Part shown: in pieces, positions 36,580 through 47,318 of the stretch
How positions within the stretch are numbered: the first letter of the stretch is position 1
Layout: each line of letters begins with the position of its first letter
Assembly: GCF_026745355.1 (NCBI RefSeq)
Contig: NC_079206.1
Location: 11,562,779 to 11,626,778, forward strand
DNA length: 64,000 nucleotides
Direction of reading: 5' to 3'
From: Beta vulgaris subsp. vulgaris
Taxonomy: Eukaryota > Streptophyta > Magnoliopsida > Caryophyllales > Amaranthaceae
The notes under the pieces: model-generated
Databases searched by the model: none
Seen by the model: the letters and a program-made list of their open reading frames with translations, nothing else
Told to the model about the DNA's origin: nothing
Translations under genes and position numbers: made by a program

Positions 36580-36845
36580 GAGCCATAGCCAAAAATACAC
36601 TACAAAAGGAACAAGGCTGGGAGATTTTATTTTTTGGGGGCCCCACCAAGGAACCCCTTGGTAAGAAGAAGATTTATACTGGACCAACATCTCGCAGGAA
36701 GGCAACTCATTTACACAGGTCAACGCTTGATAATATGGGGATATAAAAGAATCTCTTCCAATCATAAGTAGGTAGTGGGGTTCAAACTTGTGACCTCATA
36801 ATCACAAGGTGAGTTCCTCACCACCTCCACCAAGCAAGCTTGATT
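36580..36845 (-). mobile_element. tRNA-type SINE
   Basis: Minus strand: 'ggtggtgaggaactcacctt', 'gattatgaggtcacaag' and a B-box-like AGTTTGAACCCC near the 5' part, then an unrelated body ending 'ttttgtagtgtattttt'. This layout is that of plant SINEs. TSD not identified. Confidence 0.5.
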
Positions 36846-37063
36846 AGGCTTGGAGCATGAATGTTGATCATGAGATAAGTGTATGTTTGAGCATCATTAT
36901 ACGATTAAATTGTATGTCAATATGTCATACATTTGTTTCTTTTTTCTTTTCAATAAATAAATCTTAAGATACAAAGGCTTGTAGAGATAGTATACTCTTC
37001 ACTTTAACATAATAATTGAAAAGAATCTTGTATTAGACAATCAATTTTTTATGTAACACCATG

Positions 37064-37362
37064 TAATTTTCCGTCCTAAAAAGATGTGAACACTTGTTGG
37101 GACACATATTTTAAGGTGATAAGTTGTAAAGAAATTATGAAATGTTATTTTATTAAAAAGTAGATGTGATAGGAGTTGATTAAGTTTTTTTATTTAAGGA
37201 GAAAAAAAATTAGGTAGATTTTAATTGTTAAAGTTAGACTGTGAGCCAAAAGGTTGTAATAATACTAATATAATAATAGTGGAGGCATGTCAAAAATGAA
37301 AGTGCTCAATTTAATTTGGGACAAACATAAAAGTAAAGTATTCAGATTATTATAGAACGGGG
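37064..37362. mobile_element. Decayed Stowaway-like MITE
   Basis: Left 'ttttccgtcctaaaaagatg', right 'attattatagaacggggga', a weak inverse pair. AT-rich between. Confidence 0.3.
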
Positions 37363-37743
37363 GAATGCTTATTAGTCATTAAGCCTGAAAAATTTCGTGA
37401 ACGCTTTCAGTTAGATTTTTCAGTATCTATATCCGATGTATTTATGTCTACAAAGTGTATTCAATCTTTTTATAATATACTCAACCCCAGTTCATTATAT
37501 TTTATGTGTCCTAGGCGAATTGTGAAAAACGTGGAACCTGATATTGTTTTTTTCATTTTTTTACTTTGGCTATATTTCAATAAAGAACAAAAATTCCTTC
37601 AAAATAACACATCTTAATCCATGACACACTATCCTTAATTGTATTTCACTTGAAAATTTTCACTAACTAGATTACATTGAATTAAGTTTTGTGTTTTGTG
37701 ATAGGATTAAGCTGAGTTCTTCGAGGTAATCTTATAACCAATT

Positions 37744-38439
37744 TGTTGAGAACTAAACTAAGCGAAACACTAATTACTTATAATTAACACTGATTAATAA
37801 CTAATAGAAATTGATGAAACGAACCATAATAAGGAAAGCAATGAAAAATCACACTGAATAACGTGGGAAAATCCGAGCACCGGGAGAAAAACCCAACAAG
37901 CAAACACCTTTGATTAATGGTAATAATGGATAATGATTACAAGCATTAAAAGATGAGGTTAATGCTATTTTGTCTCTCCTCTTTCACTAAATTTAGTAAG
38001 ATCTCACTCTGTGGAATTGTATCCTAAAACATGAAAGAGAGGGGGTTAATATACTCTAAGGGGGGAAAAACAATCCACGAATCGAGATTAAAGCTCAAAC
38101 CCGTAAAAAATCCGGACAAATCTGAACAGCCTGGACGAAGGCCCGACCTGATAGGTGCAGGGATGCACAACCATTCTGTCTCGAAATCATAAGCAACAAC
38201 TCAAAACCGCCCGACCACATATATGGGCTGCCCGCCCGGGTGTAGGGGGTGCCAACAAACTGCCTCGAAGGACAGAATTCGCTACTCTTGTGCGGCCACC
38301 CAGGCTTGTGACTGTCGTCACGGGACCACTATCTTGCTCAAGCCCAATGAACCCCCAAGCTCCTGGGTCAGTGCTTGGGCTGCCTTCGCTTGTGTGCACG
38401 ATATTTGATGTTTGTGCAACTCCATCATTAACCCCAACA
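37744..38439 (-). mobile_element. Solo LTR with perfect 5-bp TSD CAATT
   Basis: TGTTG...CAACA termini, 696 bp, flanked by CAATT at 37739-37743 and 38440-38444. On the minus strand it runs from TGTTGGGGTTAATGATGG through a TATA-like 'gagtatattaacc' to 'aaattggttat' outside. No internal retrotransposon sequence adjoins either side, so it arose by LTR-LTR recombination. Minus orientation is inferred from the TATA-like box. The long open frame at 38155-38577 overlaps its edge and is not a gene. Confidence 0.85.
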
Positions 38440-38444
38440 CAATT

Positions 38445-40621
38445 CACTCATAATTACAAAGTATACTACCTAGAGAGTTTCCTACTCTCGTATTATGAAA
38501 AAATACAGATTCAAGATAGTTTAAAGCAGTGTTGCGCTATATCTATCAAAATAATTGTTGTATATCTACCAAAATAATTACAGTATTGACAATAATTCTT
38601 CTTTTAAAAGTATGTATTGACAAAGAGTAATTTTTTAAAAAAAATCACATGAACTCGTTATAGTTCTTTCTAAATTCACATAAAAATTAACAATATGATG
38701 AAAATTACTTCACTTTTTAGTTTCTAGGCCTCTAAACTCTAGTCTTGTGCTACGTTTCCTGCAAAGTCCATTATCTATAGAGTAAACAATAAAATTACTT
38801 CACTTTAAAACTAGACTTTCTATGAGAACAGTTACAATCATATAAAAAAAACGAGGGAAATTCTACGTGGTGACCTTTAGTTTTGGAAAATTCTACATGG
38901 TGAATTCTTGATATATGGATTACACAATGTGACCCTATGGTATTGTTTTACAAAGAAAAGTAACATTAATGACTTTTTCCATCCAATTTGATGTTAATTA
39001 AAAAAAATCAACTTTTTTTTAATTTCTCCCTTCCTCCTCACTCTCCTTTACCAACCCCAAATATTGATGCACTAACCCCACCCCAACCCCTAACCCTAAC
39101 CTTGCTGCCCTACCCCCACCCCCAACCTTGCTGCCCCACCACCACAGCTCATATAGAATTTCTCAAAAAACTATATGTCTTAAATGAAGAGAATTTCCCA
39201 AAACTTATTAAGATGTTGTTTGCCATTAGATCGCCACAGTCAATTGACGAGCGCCACTTAACTTCTCGAATCTTCAAGCTTTTGTAGATTCGAATCATAT
39301 TGAAAGTAGACTCTACAATTTTAAGATCCAATTCCAAATTTCTGGTGAGAATTGAGAAAGATTGCAATGGAATTTTATCAATTCCAATTGATAATTAGAT
39401 GTAAGTTGTAAATTAAGATTTGAGAATTGGATTTTATTAACATTGTTAGATATTTTCTGTTGGAGTTTAGAACCAAAAGAATCTCCATGGATTAATTATA
39501 GTAGGCTAATATTAAGATTTCATTTTTTTTTTCCTATTTAAACATTGAATTTCTTTTTTGGAACTTGGAATATGGAAATTAAGTTATTAGACTTAGGAAT
39601 TACAGTGGTTAGATTGAGTAAGTTAAGGAGTCTTCAATAAAGAATGAGTTTAGGGAATTAGACCCATTATTGATGACTAAAGAAGTGGCTTAATTCTATC
39701 AATTTTGTTTCCTTAGTATTCTTTTAATTATGGGCTTCCCTTTTGCTATAGGCCCTAGGTTGTCGCACATGCAACTTGTTCTCAGTCAGTCAGTCTCGGA
39801 CCGGAATATACTTATGCAGCTAATTAGTTCATAATTAGTCTAAGACTAAGGCTCTGTTCTTTAGGACTGAATTAATGAAGATTAAGTTCAGTCTAGTCCA
39901 CACACTAAGTTGAGTTAAGAGAATTCTGTTCAGTTAGTTTCATATCATAGTTTTTATCCAGTTCAAATTAGATAAATTGAATTCAATACAGTTCAATTAT
40001 GATAAATTAAATTCAGTTCAGTTCAATTTAGTTCAGTTAAAATCAATCCCAAAAAAATTGAGTCTATAAACCTGAACTTGAACGTTTTAGAGATTAAATC
40101 TAAATGAACTTCAGCTACATTTGAATTTAACAAACTTTTTTCTTTCGGGGAATTTGAATTTAACAACTTTGTCATTTAATATTAGACCGAAACTTTGTCT
40201 TTACTTAGCCTTGAATCCTAAAAATATTTATTTACTTGTCCAACTTGCATCTGGTTCATTTCACCACGTGAGAATTTACATGGATACTTAATACTTTGTT
40301 GTTAACTGTTTCGGCGGCGACTAAAATCTACACAAATATATTCAACAAATTAGTTCAGTTCCTTCTGAAAAAATAATAACAATCAGCTTCTATATTATAA
40401 AATTTTCTCATTAGATAGTAGTACTATTTAAATACTATGTTGAGCACGTGCAAGCCATACGCACATTGATTCTAAAGCAATTGGCGGTTGCCGATATTAG
40501 AAACTTTGATAGTGGTCAAAATAAAAGTCAAATATGACCCTTGGTAGTCAAGAGTTCAATGTTCAAACTAAATTGTATGATCAAGGAGTTGGTGATTCAT
40601 GTATAGCTAATTACTAAATGA
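38445..40621. other. Intergenic, no gene
   Basis: C-rich short stretch with CCCTAACCCTAACC (39090-39110) and a region of 'agttcagttcaattta' repeats (39890-40060) that begins with 'aggctctgttctttagg', resembling one end of a MITE. No second end found. Confidence 0.4.
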
Positions 40622-40878
40622 CTCCCTCCGTTTCAAAATAGTTGCATCATTTCGTATTTTATCACTAATAATGAACCAACTTTAACAAGTTTTCCCTCAC
40701 CATTATATAAGAAAAAACATAGTCAAGTGAAATCTTATTAAATTCGTCTCAATATAAAGATTTTAAATATCAACTTTTTATAATTTTTGCTCATACACAA
40801 TTAGATATATTAACGTTCAAAAAACGTATTGACAACGTAAAAAAGCAAACTCTGTAACTATTTTAAAATAGAGAAAGT
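40622..40878. mobile_element. Stowaway-like MITE
   Basis: CTCCCTCCGTTTCAAAATAG at the left, 'ctattttaaaatagagaaag' followed by TA at the right. The left TA is mutated. Confidence 0.6.
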
Positions 40879-40880
40879 AT

Positions 40881-41606
40881 ATAATAATGTCAATGTATCT
40901 ATAATTTTTATTAATAGTACGAATAGTCCATTTATATAAACAAAATGACATCAGCGTTAAGAATCTTAGCTGGTTTAATTAAGCAGATAGAGTTAATAAT
41001 AAATGAATTACGCACCCATTGATTCTAAAAACAAACTAACAGGATGATATAATACATGTTCTAGCTCTAGTGGATTTGTAAGAACTCGTGAGATCAACTC
41101 AACCTATGTATGGGTTGTAGATGATGTACGCCTTGCAAGTTGCAACAAAGTGGTCATATGCTAGTGGTGTAGAATGTCTTTTTGAATAATCCTCGTATTG
41201 CTTAGGAACCATGTAACGAAGTAACATTGGACTAATCATGGTAATTTGTATTTTGGCCTCCTTTTACAGATGATGATGGTAACAACTTTTTCACAGGGTA
41301 CTTGCTTAAGATTATTTATCATATACTCCGATATACAGTGAGCACGGTATATCTAAGACTATTCTTTTTTATTGTTCATTTGGAATCATTTAAATGAGCA
41401 AAATATACTAAAAAGGAGACTAGGAGAGTCCCAAATGAGCATAAATTAGTACTGGGTGTACCATACTCATGGTACACCCGAGTGTATGATGAATGAACTC
41501 GTGCTTGTTTATTGTTATATAGGTGAGTTGAATGATTATAGATTATGCAATAGATTTATGTAAAAGATTGAGGTGAGAAGGAGAGTGATGAAAAATGCAA
41601 AAATGA
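40881..41606. other. Intergenic, with a short perfect hairpin
   Basis: No gene. A perfect 11-bp stem with 4-nt loop (GGGTGTACCAT, ACTC, ATGGTACACCC) lies at 41454-41479. Confidence 0.6.
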
Positions 41607-41723
41607 TACTGCTCCGTCACAGAATACTCTTTACACTTTCTTTTTTTATATGTCCCACAATACTCTTTACACTTCTATTTTGGGATATGATCCACTATTA
41701 TTTTAATCATTCTACATTTTCAC

Positions 41724-42150
41724 TAGATTTGAGCATGGGCCAGGCCAGACCTGTTCACGAGCTTGGGGAAATGACGGGTCGGGTCGGGCCTACGTCCGTG
41801 ACTGGCGGGTCATGTCGTGTCGGGCCTAAATTTTTCAGATTTTATCCATGGCCTGCTCCAGTCCCACGGGCGGGCTCGTACCTTCTACGGGCCTGGCCCG
41901 TGTTTAATGTTATTTTTTTGGATTTTTGACATTTTTAGGCTGAAAAACAAAGAAAAGAGGTGTTCGGCTCGCTAGACGACCGTGAATGAACCATCTAAGC
42001 GGGCTTGTGTCGGTGCGAGCCTGAAATAAAATTTCTTGATCGTGACAGGACCACGTCCTATGTAGCGGACAATGGACTGGGCCGGGCCTCGAGCGGACTC
42101 CTGCCTGGCCAAACCTACCTGTATGCTGGTCCGGACCATGACCACCTCTA
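41724..42150. mobile_element. hAT-like element with GGGCC/CGGGC repeats
   Basis: Ends TAGATTTGAGCATGGGCC and the inverse of TAGAGGTGGTCATGGTCC. The interior is rich in GGGTCGGGTCGGGCC and GGCCTGGCCCG words. No clear 8-bp TSD. The open frames within have no domain. Confidence 0.6.
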
Positions 42151-42193
42151 CTTTATATTGTTGGCCCACACTCTCTCTCCTCTAAATAAAATA

Positions 42194-42504
42194 CTCCATA
42201 TTTTTTTTATTTGCTATATTGTTGTTTTCACTTGTTTTTAGGAGATGTCCCTTTCAATATTTTTAGGTGTACCTTTAGCATTAAATGAGGTGGGAAAAGG
42301 TGAAAAAATAGTACTTTTGGAAGAAAAAAGAGAGAAACAGATATAATAGTATTAGTTTTTGGTGAAAAAAATAAAAGAGAAACAACTATAATAGTGTTAC
42401 TGTTTGGTGGGCCAAGTCTCCTAATAAGGAAAGTTGAAACAATATAACAAGTAAAAAAAAGCAACCTTTTAAGGAAAATGTAGCAAGTAAAAAAACGGAG
42501 GTAG
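42194..42504. mobile_element. MITE with ACTTG(C/T)TATATTG inner TIR
   Basis: TA at 42192-42193 and 42505-42506. Left 'tttatttgctatattgttg' matches the inverse of the right arm 'caatataacaagtaaaaa'. The flanking 'ctctctcctttaaataaaat' occurs on both sides, so local duplication cannot be excluded. Confidence 0.55.
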
Positions 42505-42970
42505 TATACCATTCTTATTACCTACTAACTCTAACCTTGATCCACATTCTCTCTCCTTTAAATAAAATAATACTACTTTTACTAACTACTTCTCAATAAA
42601 ATAATAATTTATAACCAAATAACAATTTATCATCTAAATATGCGTGCCTTGATAAGTGTCAAGAGTATTAGGGTGTGTTTATCCCTCAGACTCAAACCCA
42701 AACTTCAGACTGTGCCACATCAGCTTTCCACTAATTTTTATCTACTTTTTATTCTTCAGACTCACTCCAGACTCATTCCAGTTTTACACTTTATCCCTCA
42801 GACTCTCTCCAGACTCTTTATCAAAAGTTTAACATATTATTTTATATTTAATCATTTTCATGTTTTTTTCTATAACATTATTAACTTAATATGTTATGAG
42901 CATATATAGTTTAATTATTTACTAATTGTTATAACATTAAAATAACAATTTATCTAATTATTTATTTAAG

Positions 42971-43137
42971 ATTACACGAAATAGTAAATTACACACGAAA
43001 TAGAAAAGTACACACGAAATAGAAAATTACATACGAAATAGAAAATTACACACGAAATAGAAAATTACACACGAAATAGAAAATTACACACGAAATAGAA
43101 AATTACACACGAAATAGAAAATTACACATGAAATTTA
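42971..43137. repeat. 19-bp tandem repeat in the Harbinger 3' region
   Basis: Unit AATTACACACGAAATAGAA repeated about nine times, ending at the transposase stop codon. Confidence 0.9.
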
Positions 43138-44472
43138 ATTAGCATCTCCTCCATAACGCGACCATATGTGTTCCACCAAATCATGATGTAGTTGGTGGCA
43201 TTGTGCTCGGTTGCGAATTCGCGTATGATTTTCAAAGTACCTGCTTCGATTTACATAATAATTTCTTAGCCGCCCGGTATGAAATTGTGGACTTTCGCTT
43301 TGATTCCTTGCTACTGTATAATTAAGGCTAGTGTTCATTTGAGTATCATCTCTTTCATCCTCAATAATCATATTATGTAATATGATGCATGCTTTTATGA
43401 TATCACCAACTTCACTTTTTTCCATAAACGTACCGGGTTGCAAACAATCGAGAATCTCTTTTGGAGCACCCCGAAAGCTCGTTCTATATCCTTCCTTGCA
43501 CCTTCTTGATGTTGAGCAAATAGTTTTCTTTTCTCGATAGCATGTTCGCTCGAGGAATGGTTTTGACGAATACAGGCCATTTAGGATAGATACCATCTGC
43601 AAGATAGTATCCAATATTATACGTGCTTCCATTTATCGTGTACTGGATTTCGGGACCTTGACCTTCAAGTAACTCATCAAATACCGGGGATCGATCCAAG
43701 ACATTAATATCATTGTTAGATCCTGCAACACCAAAATATGCATGCCAAATCCATAAATCATAAGAAGCAATACCTTCTAATATCATTGTTGGTACACCTT
43801 GATGACCCCCAGTATATTGACCTTGCCATGCCGTGGGACATTTATCCCATTGCCAATGCATACAATCGATACTACCAAGCATACCAGGAAATCCGCGGGA
43901 TTCCCCAATTTGAAGAAGACGTCGGGTGTCATCAACTGTTGGCCTTCTTAAGTAATGAGGTTCAAAAACCTCAATCACACACTTACAAAAATTCTTCAAG
44001 CATTGTAGTGCCGTATTGCCAGCTATTCGCACGTACTCATCTACAGCATCACCAGCCACTCCATAAGCCAATAATCGAATGGCAGAAACACATTTTTGAA
44101 GTGGTGAGAGAGAATTCCTACCAAGAGCATCAAGTCCCTTTTGGAAATACGTAGAATGATTTTCGAGGGCATTGACGATGCGAAGGAATAACTCCTTTCT
44201 CATTCGAAACCTTCGGCGAAATTGTTGTGCATCATATACCGGGTCACTTGAGAAGTAATCATTCCATATGCGCTCATGTCCTTCCTCACGATTTCTTTCT
44301 ATGTATTTTCTTTTCTTTCTTATTTTACTAATGTTTGAAGGTGATGTATCTTCAATGACATGATTTTTAGAATCTCATCTACTAAATTGCTTGGAAGTGT
44401 CACCCCCATGTATGAATCATACGTTTGATTGTACAATTCATCGAATGTGTTGGGAGGGTTAAAGTATGACAT
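43135..44472 (-). pseudogene. Harbinger transposase (DDE_Tnp_4), frameshifted
   Basis: Starts MSYFNPPNTFDELYNQ. It then shows the N-terminal block EEGHERIWNDYFSSDPVYD, RRRFRMRKELFLRIV and the catalytic region: first Asp in GSIDCMHWQWDKCP, second Asp in SNNDINVLDRSPVF, Glu in KDIERAFGVLQKRF. The C-terminus IIKACIILHNMIIEDERDD is typical of the family. Frameshifts near 44355, 43555 and 43445 split it into three frames, and the longest intact stretch is 239 aa. The enzyme would cut at TTA target sites and act with the Myb-like partner encoded upstream. As it stands it is non-functional. Confidence 0.92.
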
Positions 44473-44980
44473 ATCACTATGACTTGAAGGTTTTAAATTT
44501 TTGAGAGGATTTGTGGATAGTTTGCTATGAGAATTTGAGTTCAGAAATGGGTAAATATATAGAAGTTGTGGAAGTTAGTAATTCAATGCACAACATTCAA
44601 ATAATTCAATCACTGTAATGAGTACTACAACAATAATGCACTGATCTTTGGTACAATAATTCAAAAAATAGTGCAATTATATCTGACAAAGTTACTGAAA
44701 AGATGATGTGAGGTAACAAGTCATGTACTGATATAGACTTGGAGGTGACAACTCATTGAAATTGGAATCAATTCACCATTATTATTATGATTATTTTTAT
44801 TAATAATATTACTAATAATTATCATACTTAACGTTAATAAAGGAAATAATTAATTATTAATATTAAGAAGTAACATAAGTTCATGAAATAAAAACATGCT
44901 TTACTGAAACATAGCTACAATATATTAAAACAACATAAATAAACATTAAACTTAATCAAATTTTGCAAGTTGTAAGCAAC

Positions 44981-46138
44981 CTAATCATCAAAAGTCCATC
45001 CATATTTTTTCTGCAAGTGCTTGCAACTTCTTCTCATGAATCTTTCTTTGCAAAGGAGCCATCTTGGTGACATCGGCACAAAGTAGTTGGTTTTCAAACT
45101 CCTGCTCCTTCAAATTGCCATACGACTCATTGATTGTACACGTGACTCTTGAATATCTTTTGCAACTGATATGGCTTCACTATGATCACTTTGGGTGCTT
45201 TTTCCCTTTCTCTGTGCAGCTAGTTGTTTCTTTGCAGCTTGTTGACCTGTTGGTCGGGCCTCATCAACTTCATCAAAATCCTCAACATCCTCCCCGCTTG
45301 CTGTGTAAGTCTCCTAATTCAGAAATCTTGTTCCTTTTTGACGAATCACTATCGTTGTCTTTCTTACGTTTGCTCTTTAGTTCAGCTTTGAACTTATTAG
45401 TTTCACACACAATACTCCACACATGATCGTATTGAAACTTGGAATGTAGAGACTTTGGTAAAGTGCACGAGCCTCCGAGAGCTTCAAAGCTTCATTAAAC
45501 CCACTCCTCTTTTCATACTTGGCATAACACCCTGCAAACTTTCCAAGTGCATTATCAATTGCCCACCAATGTTGTTTGCAAGGGTTTACCTCTCGTTCAG
45601 CTTGATTTGTTTGCCTATTTTCATTGAAGAATGCACAAATTTTCCCCTAATATGCATCGGCTCTTTGTGCATTGCCATTCACTTCATCTTTGGTAGTATT
45701 AATCCATGCAATACCAAGAAGTGTTTCATCTTCTATCGTCCAAGTTAACCCTTTTTTCTCTTTAGGCTAACTTACTTTGCGACGTGATGTAGTACGAGCA
45801 GCAGTACGAATAGTTGTAGTAACATCAACATTCTCTGCCTCTTCAATACCCGCATTATCTACAAATGCATTGTCGGGATTGGACCCAATACTAATGGGGG
45901 TAAAAGGAGGTTGGTCAATATTTTGACTAGTATGAGTATATTGGTTATTTGGAGTTTGGAGAAATTGGGTAAAATTTTGCACTTGTGCATTACCCATACT
46001 AGTGGGATTGGGGTTAGAAAAATTTGTATTTTGGGAATTTTGAGATTGATTTTGTTGAGCTAAAAATGTCTGAAATTGAGGATTATTTTGAAACAAACTC
46101 ATAAGGGAGTTTAAATCAAAATTCTGATTTGGATCCAT
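44981..46138 (-). pseudogene. Harbinger ORF1, Myb/SANT-like DNA-binding protein, broken
   Basis: Opens with MDPNQNFDLNSLMSLFQ and an Asn/Gln-rich N-terminal region (123 aa to the first stop after TTSRRKVS). Past the stop the frame continues with the SANT-like domain: LTWTIEDETLLGIAWINTT, then FFNENRQTN and CKQHWWAIDNALGKFAGCY. The C-terminal half, to KKYGWTFDD, is interrupted by several stops and shifts. In Harbinger elements this protein binds subterminal DNA and brings the transposase to the nucleus (family knowledge). Confidence 0.85.
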
Positions 46139-46535
46139 TAAAAATATAAGAGATGGATTTTTTTTGAGAGAATAGAGAGAAAAGGGAAATTGATATGGGA
46201 GAATATTGAGAATGTAAAAAAAAAGTTGTACCCAAAGAGTTATTTATAGGCATTATTACAAATTATTATACAATAAATTATACAAATCATGATATTTTTT
46301 ATTAATAAAATTTATAGCTGTTTAAAAGTATCCGTTGCATTTTTATGTTGGTGGGACATGGTAAAAGTGCCAAAGTGAGTCTTTGGCAGAGTTTTGGAAA
46401 CCAAAACTCTATCCAAGACTCACATTGATTTTGTTGAAGATTATCGCGTGAGACTCTCTGAGACTTTGCCAAGTCTCTACCTCAGACTCTTGCTCAAAAC
46501 GGCGATAAAGACACCCTTACGGGACGGAAGGAGTA

Positions 46536-47138
46536 TAGTTTTTCTATATAATTAAAGAACTATAACACAAAATCCTTAAAACCTAATTCTTGAAGGAGCA
46601 ACAAAAATGAATAAAGCAGAAGTAAATTTTTTATAAGAAATAATATAATATAATTAGGATTCAAAATGATGACCTTTTGGAGCGAAATGATGGAGTAAAT
46701 TGAGGAATGATAAATAGATAAACATCACTTTTGTTCTGGGAGTAAGTAATTCGTTTACTATATGAAAATGATGGGCAAATTTTATCCACAATATTGAGAA
46801 AATAATTCCTTGGTGTTCTTCCTCCTTCAACAATTGCTAATTGCCTCATCCAATATACCCATTTTCAATCGCCTTTATTTTTTCGCACACCACCATTAGC
46901 TATTACAATTCTTTTTTAGTCATAATATGAAAAAAGTACGATAATATATGCCTAGATACTTTTGAAACATGCTCCATTGAAACGTTAGAGTTAGACTTAA
47001 AAATCCTTATGTTATATACGTTTGTTGGGATGGCTTGAGATTAGTGCTTCAAGATCCAACACGAGGGTCAAACTCGTTGTGTGCACCTCTAATTGGGGGT
47101 TTAAAGTACATGGAGAATGGAGATAATTGTCTTTAGTT
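46536..47138. other. Intergenic, no gene
   Basis: A 62-codon minus frame (46849-46661) has no recognised domain. Confidence 0.4.
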
Positions 47139-47318
47139 GGACATTGCTTGAGTAACCCACCGGGTAGACTACCCGCTACTAATAGATAATTAAAATATTA
47201 GTATTTAAGTCTAGTTGGATTCCATTATGGACATTGCATGAGTAACCCACCGGGTAGACTACCCGCTATTAATAGATAATTAAAATATTAGTATTTAAGT
47301 CTAGTTGGATTCCACTAT
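47139..47318. repeat. 90-bp tandem duplication
   Basis: Two units, each with GAGTAACCCACCGGGTAGAC and 'taattaaaatattagtattt', differing at only a few positions. CCCACCGGGTAGACTACCCG contains a short palindrome. A young duplication or assembly artefact. Confidence 0.9.

Larger units (their letters stand above)
42671..46516 (-). mobile_element. PIF/Harbinger transposon, full-length but defective
   Basis: TIR GGGTGTGTTTATCCC and the inverse of GGGTGTCTTTATCGC; TSD TTA (42668-42670, 46517-46519). 3846 bp with the two genes expected of the superfamily on the same strand: a Myb/SANT-like protein (46138-44981) and a DDE transposase (44472-43135). Both are broken, so the element cannot move itself. 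A tandem repeat lies between the transposase and the left end. Confidence 0.93.
41609..46533. mobile_element. Stowaway MITE expanded by three nested insertions
   Basis: Outer left TIR CTGCTCCGTCACAGAATAC then 'tctttacac'; outer right 'gtgtcaagagta' (42656-42667) and 'cgggacggaaggag' (46520-46533). The right TIR is cut by the Harbinger element. TA flanks at 41607-41608 and 46534-46535. Contents: hAT-like 41724-42150, MITE 42194-42504, Harbinger 42671-46516. Confidence 0.75.

Noticed and set aside
38155..38577. 140-aa open frame
   Set aside because: Overlaps the solo LTR and its flank; antisense frames of similar length exist on the same DNA.
43738..44154. 138-aa plus-strand open frame
   Set aside because: Antisense to the Harbinger transposase.
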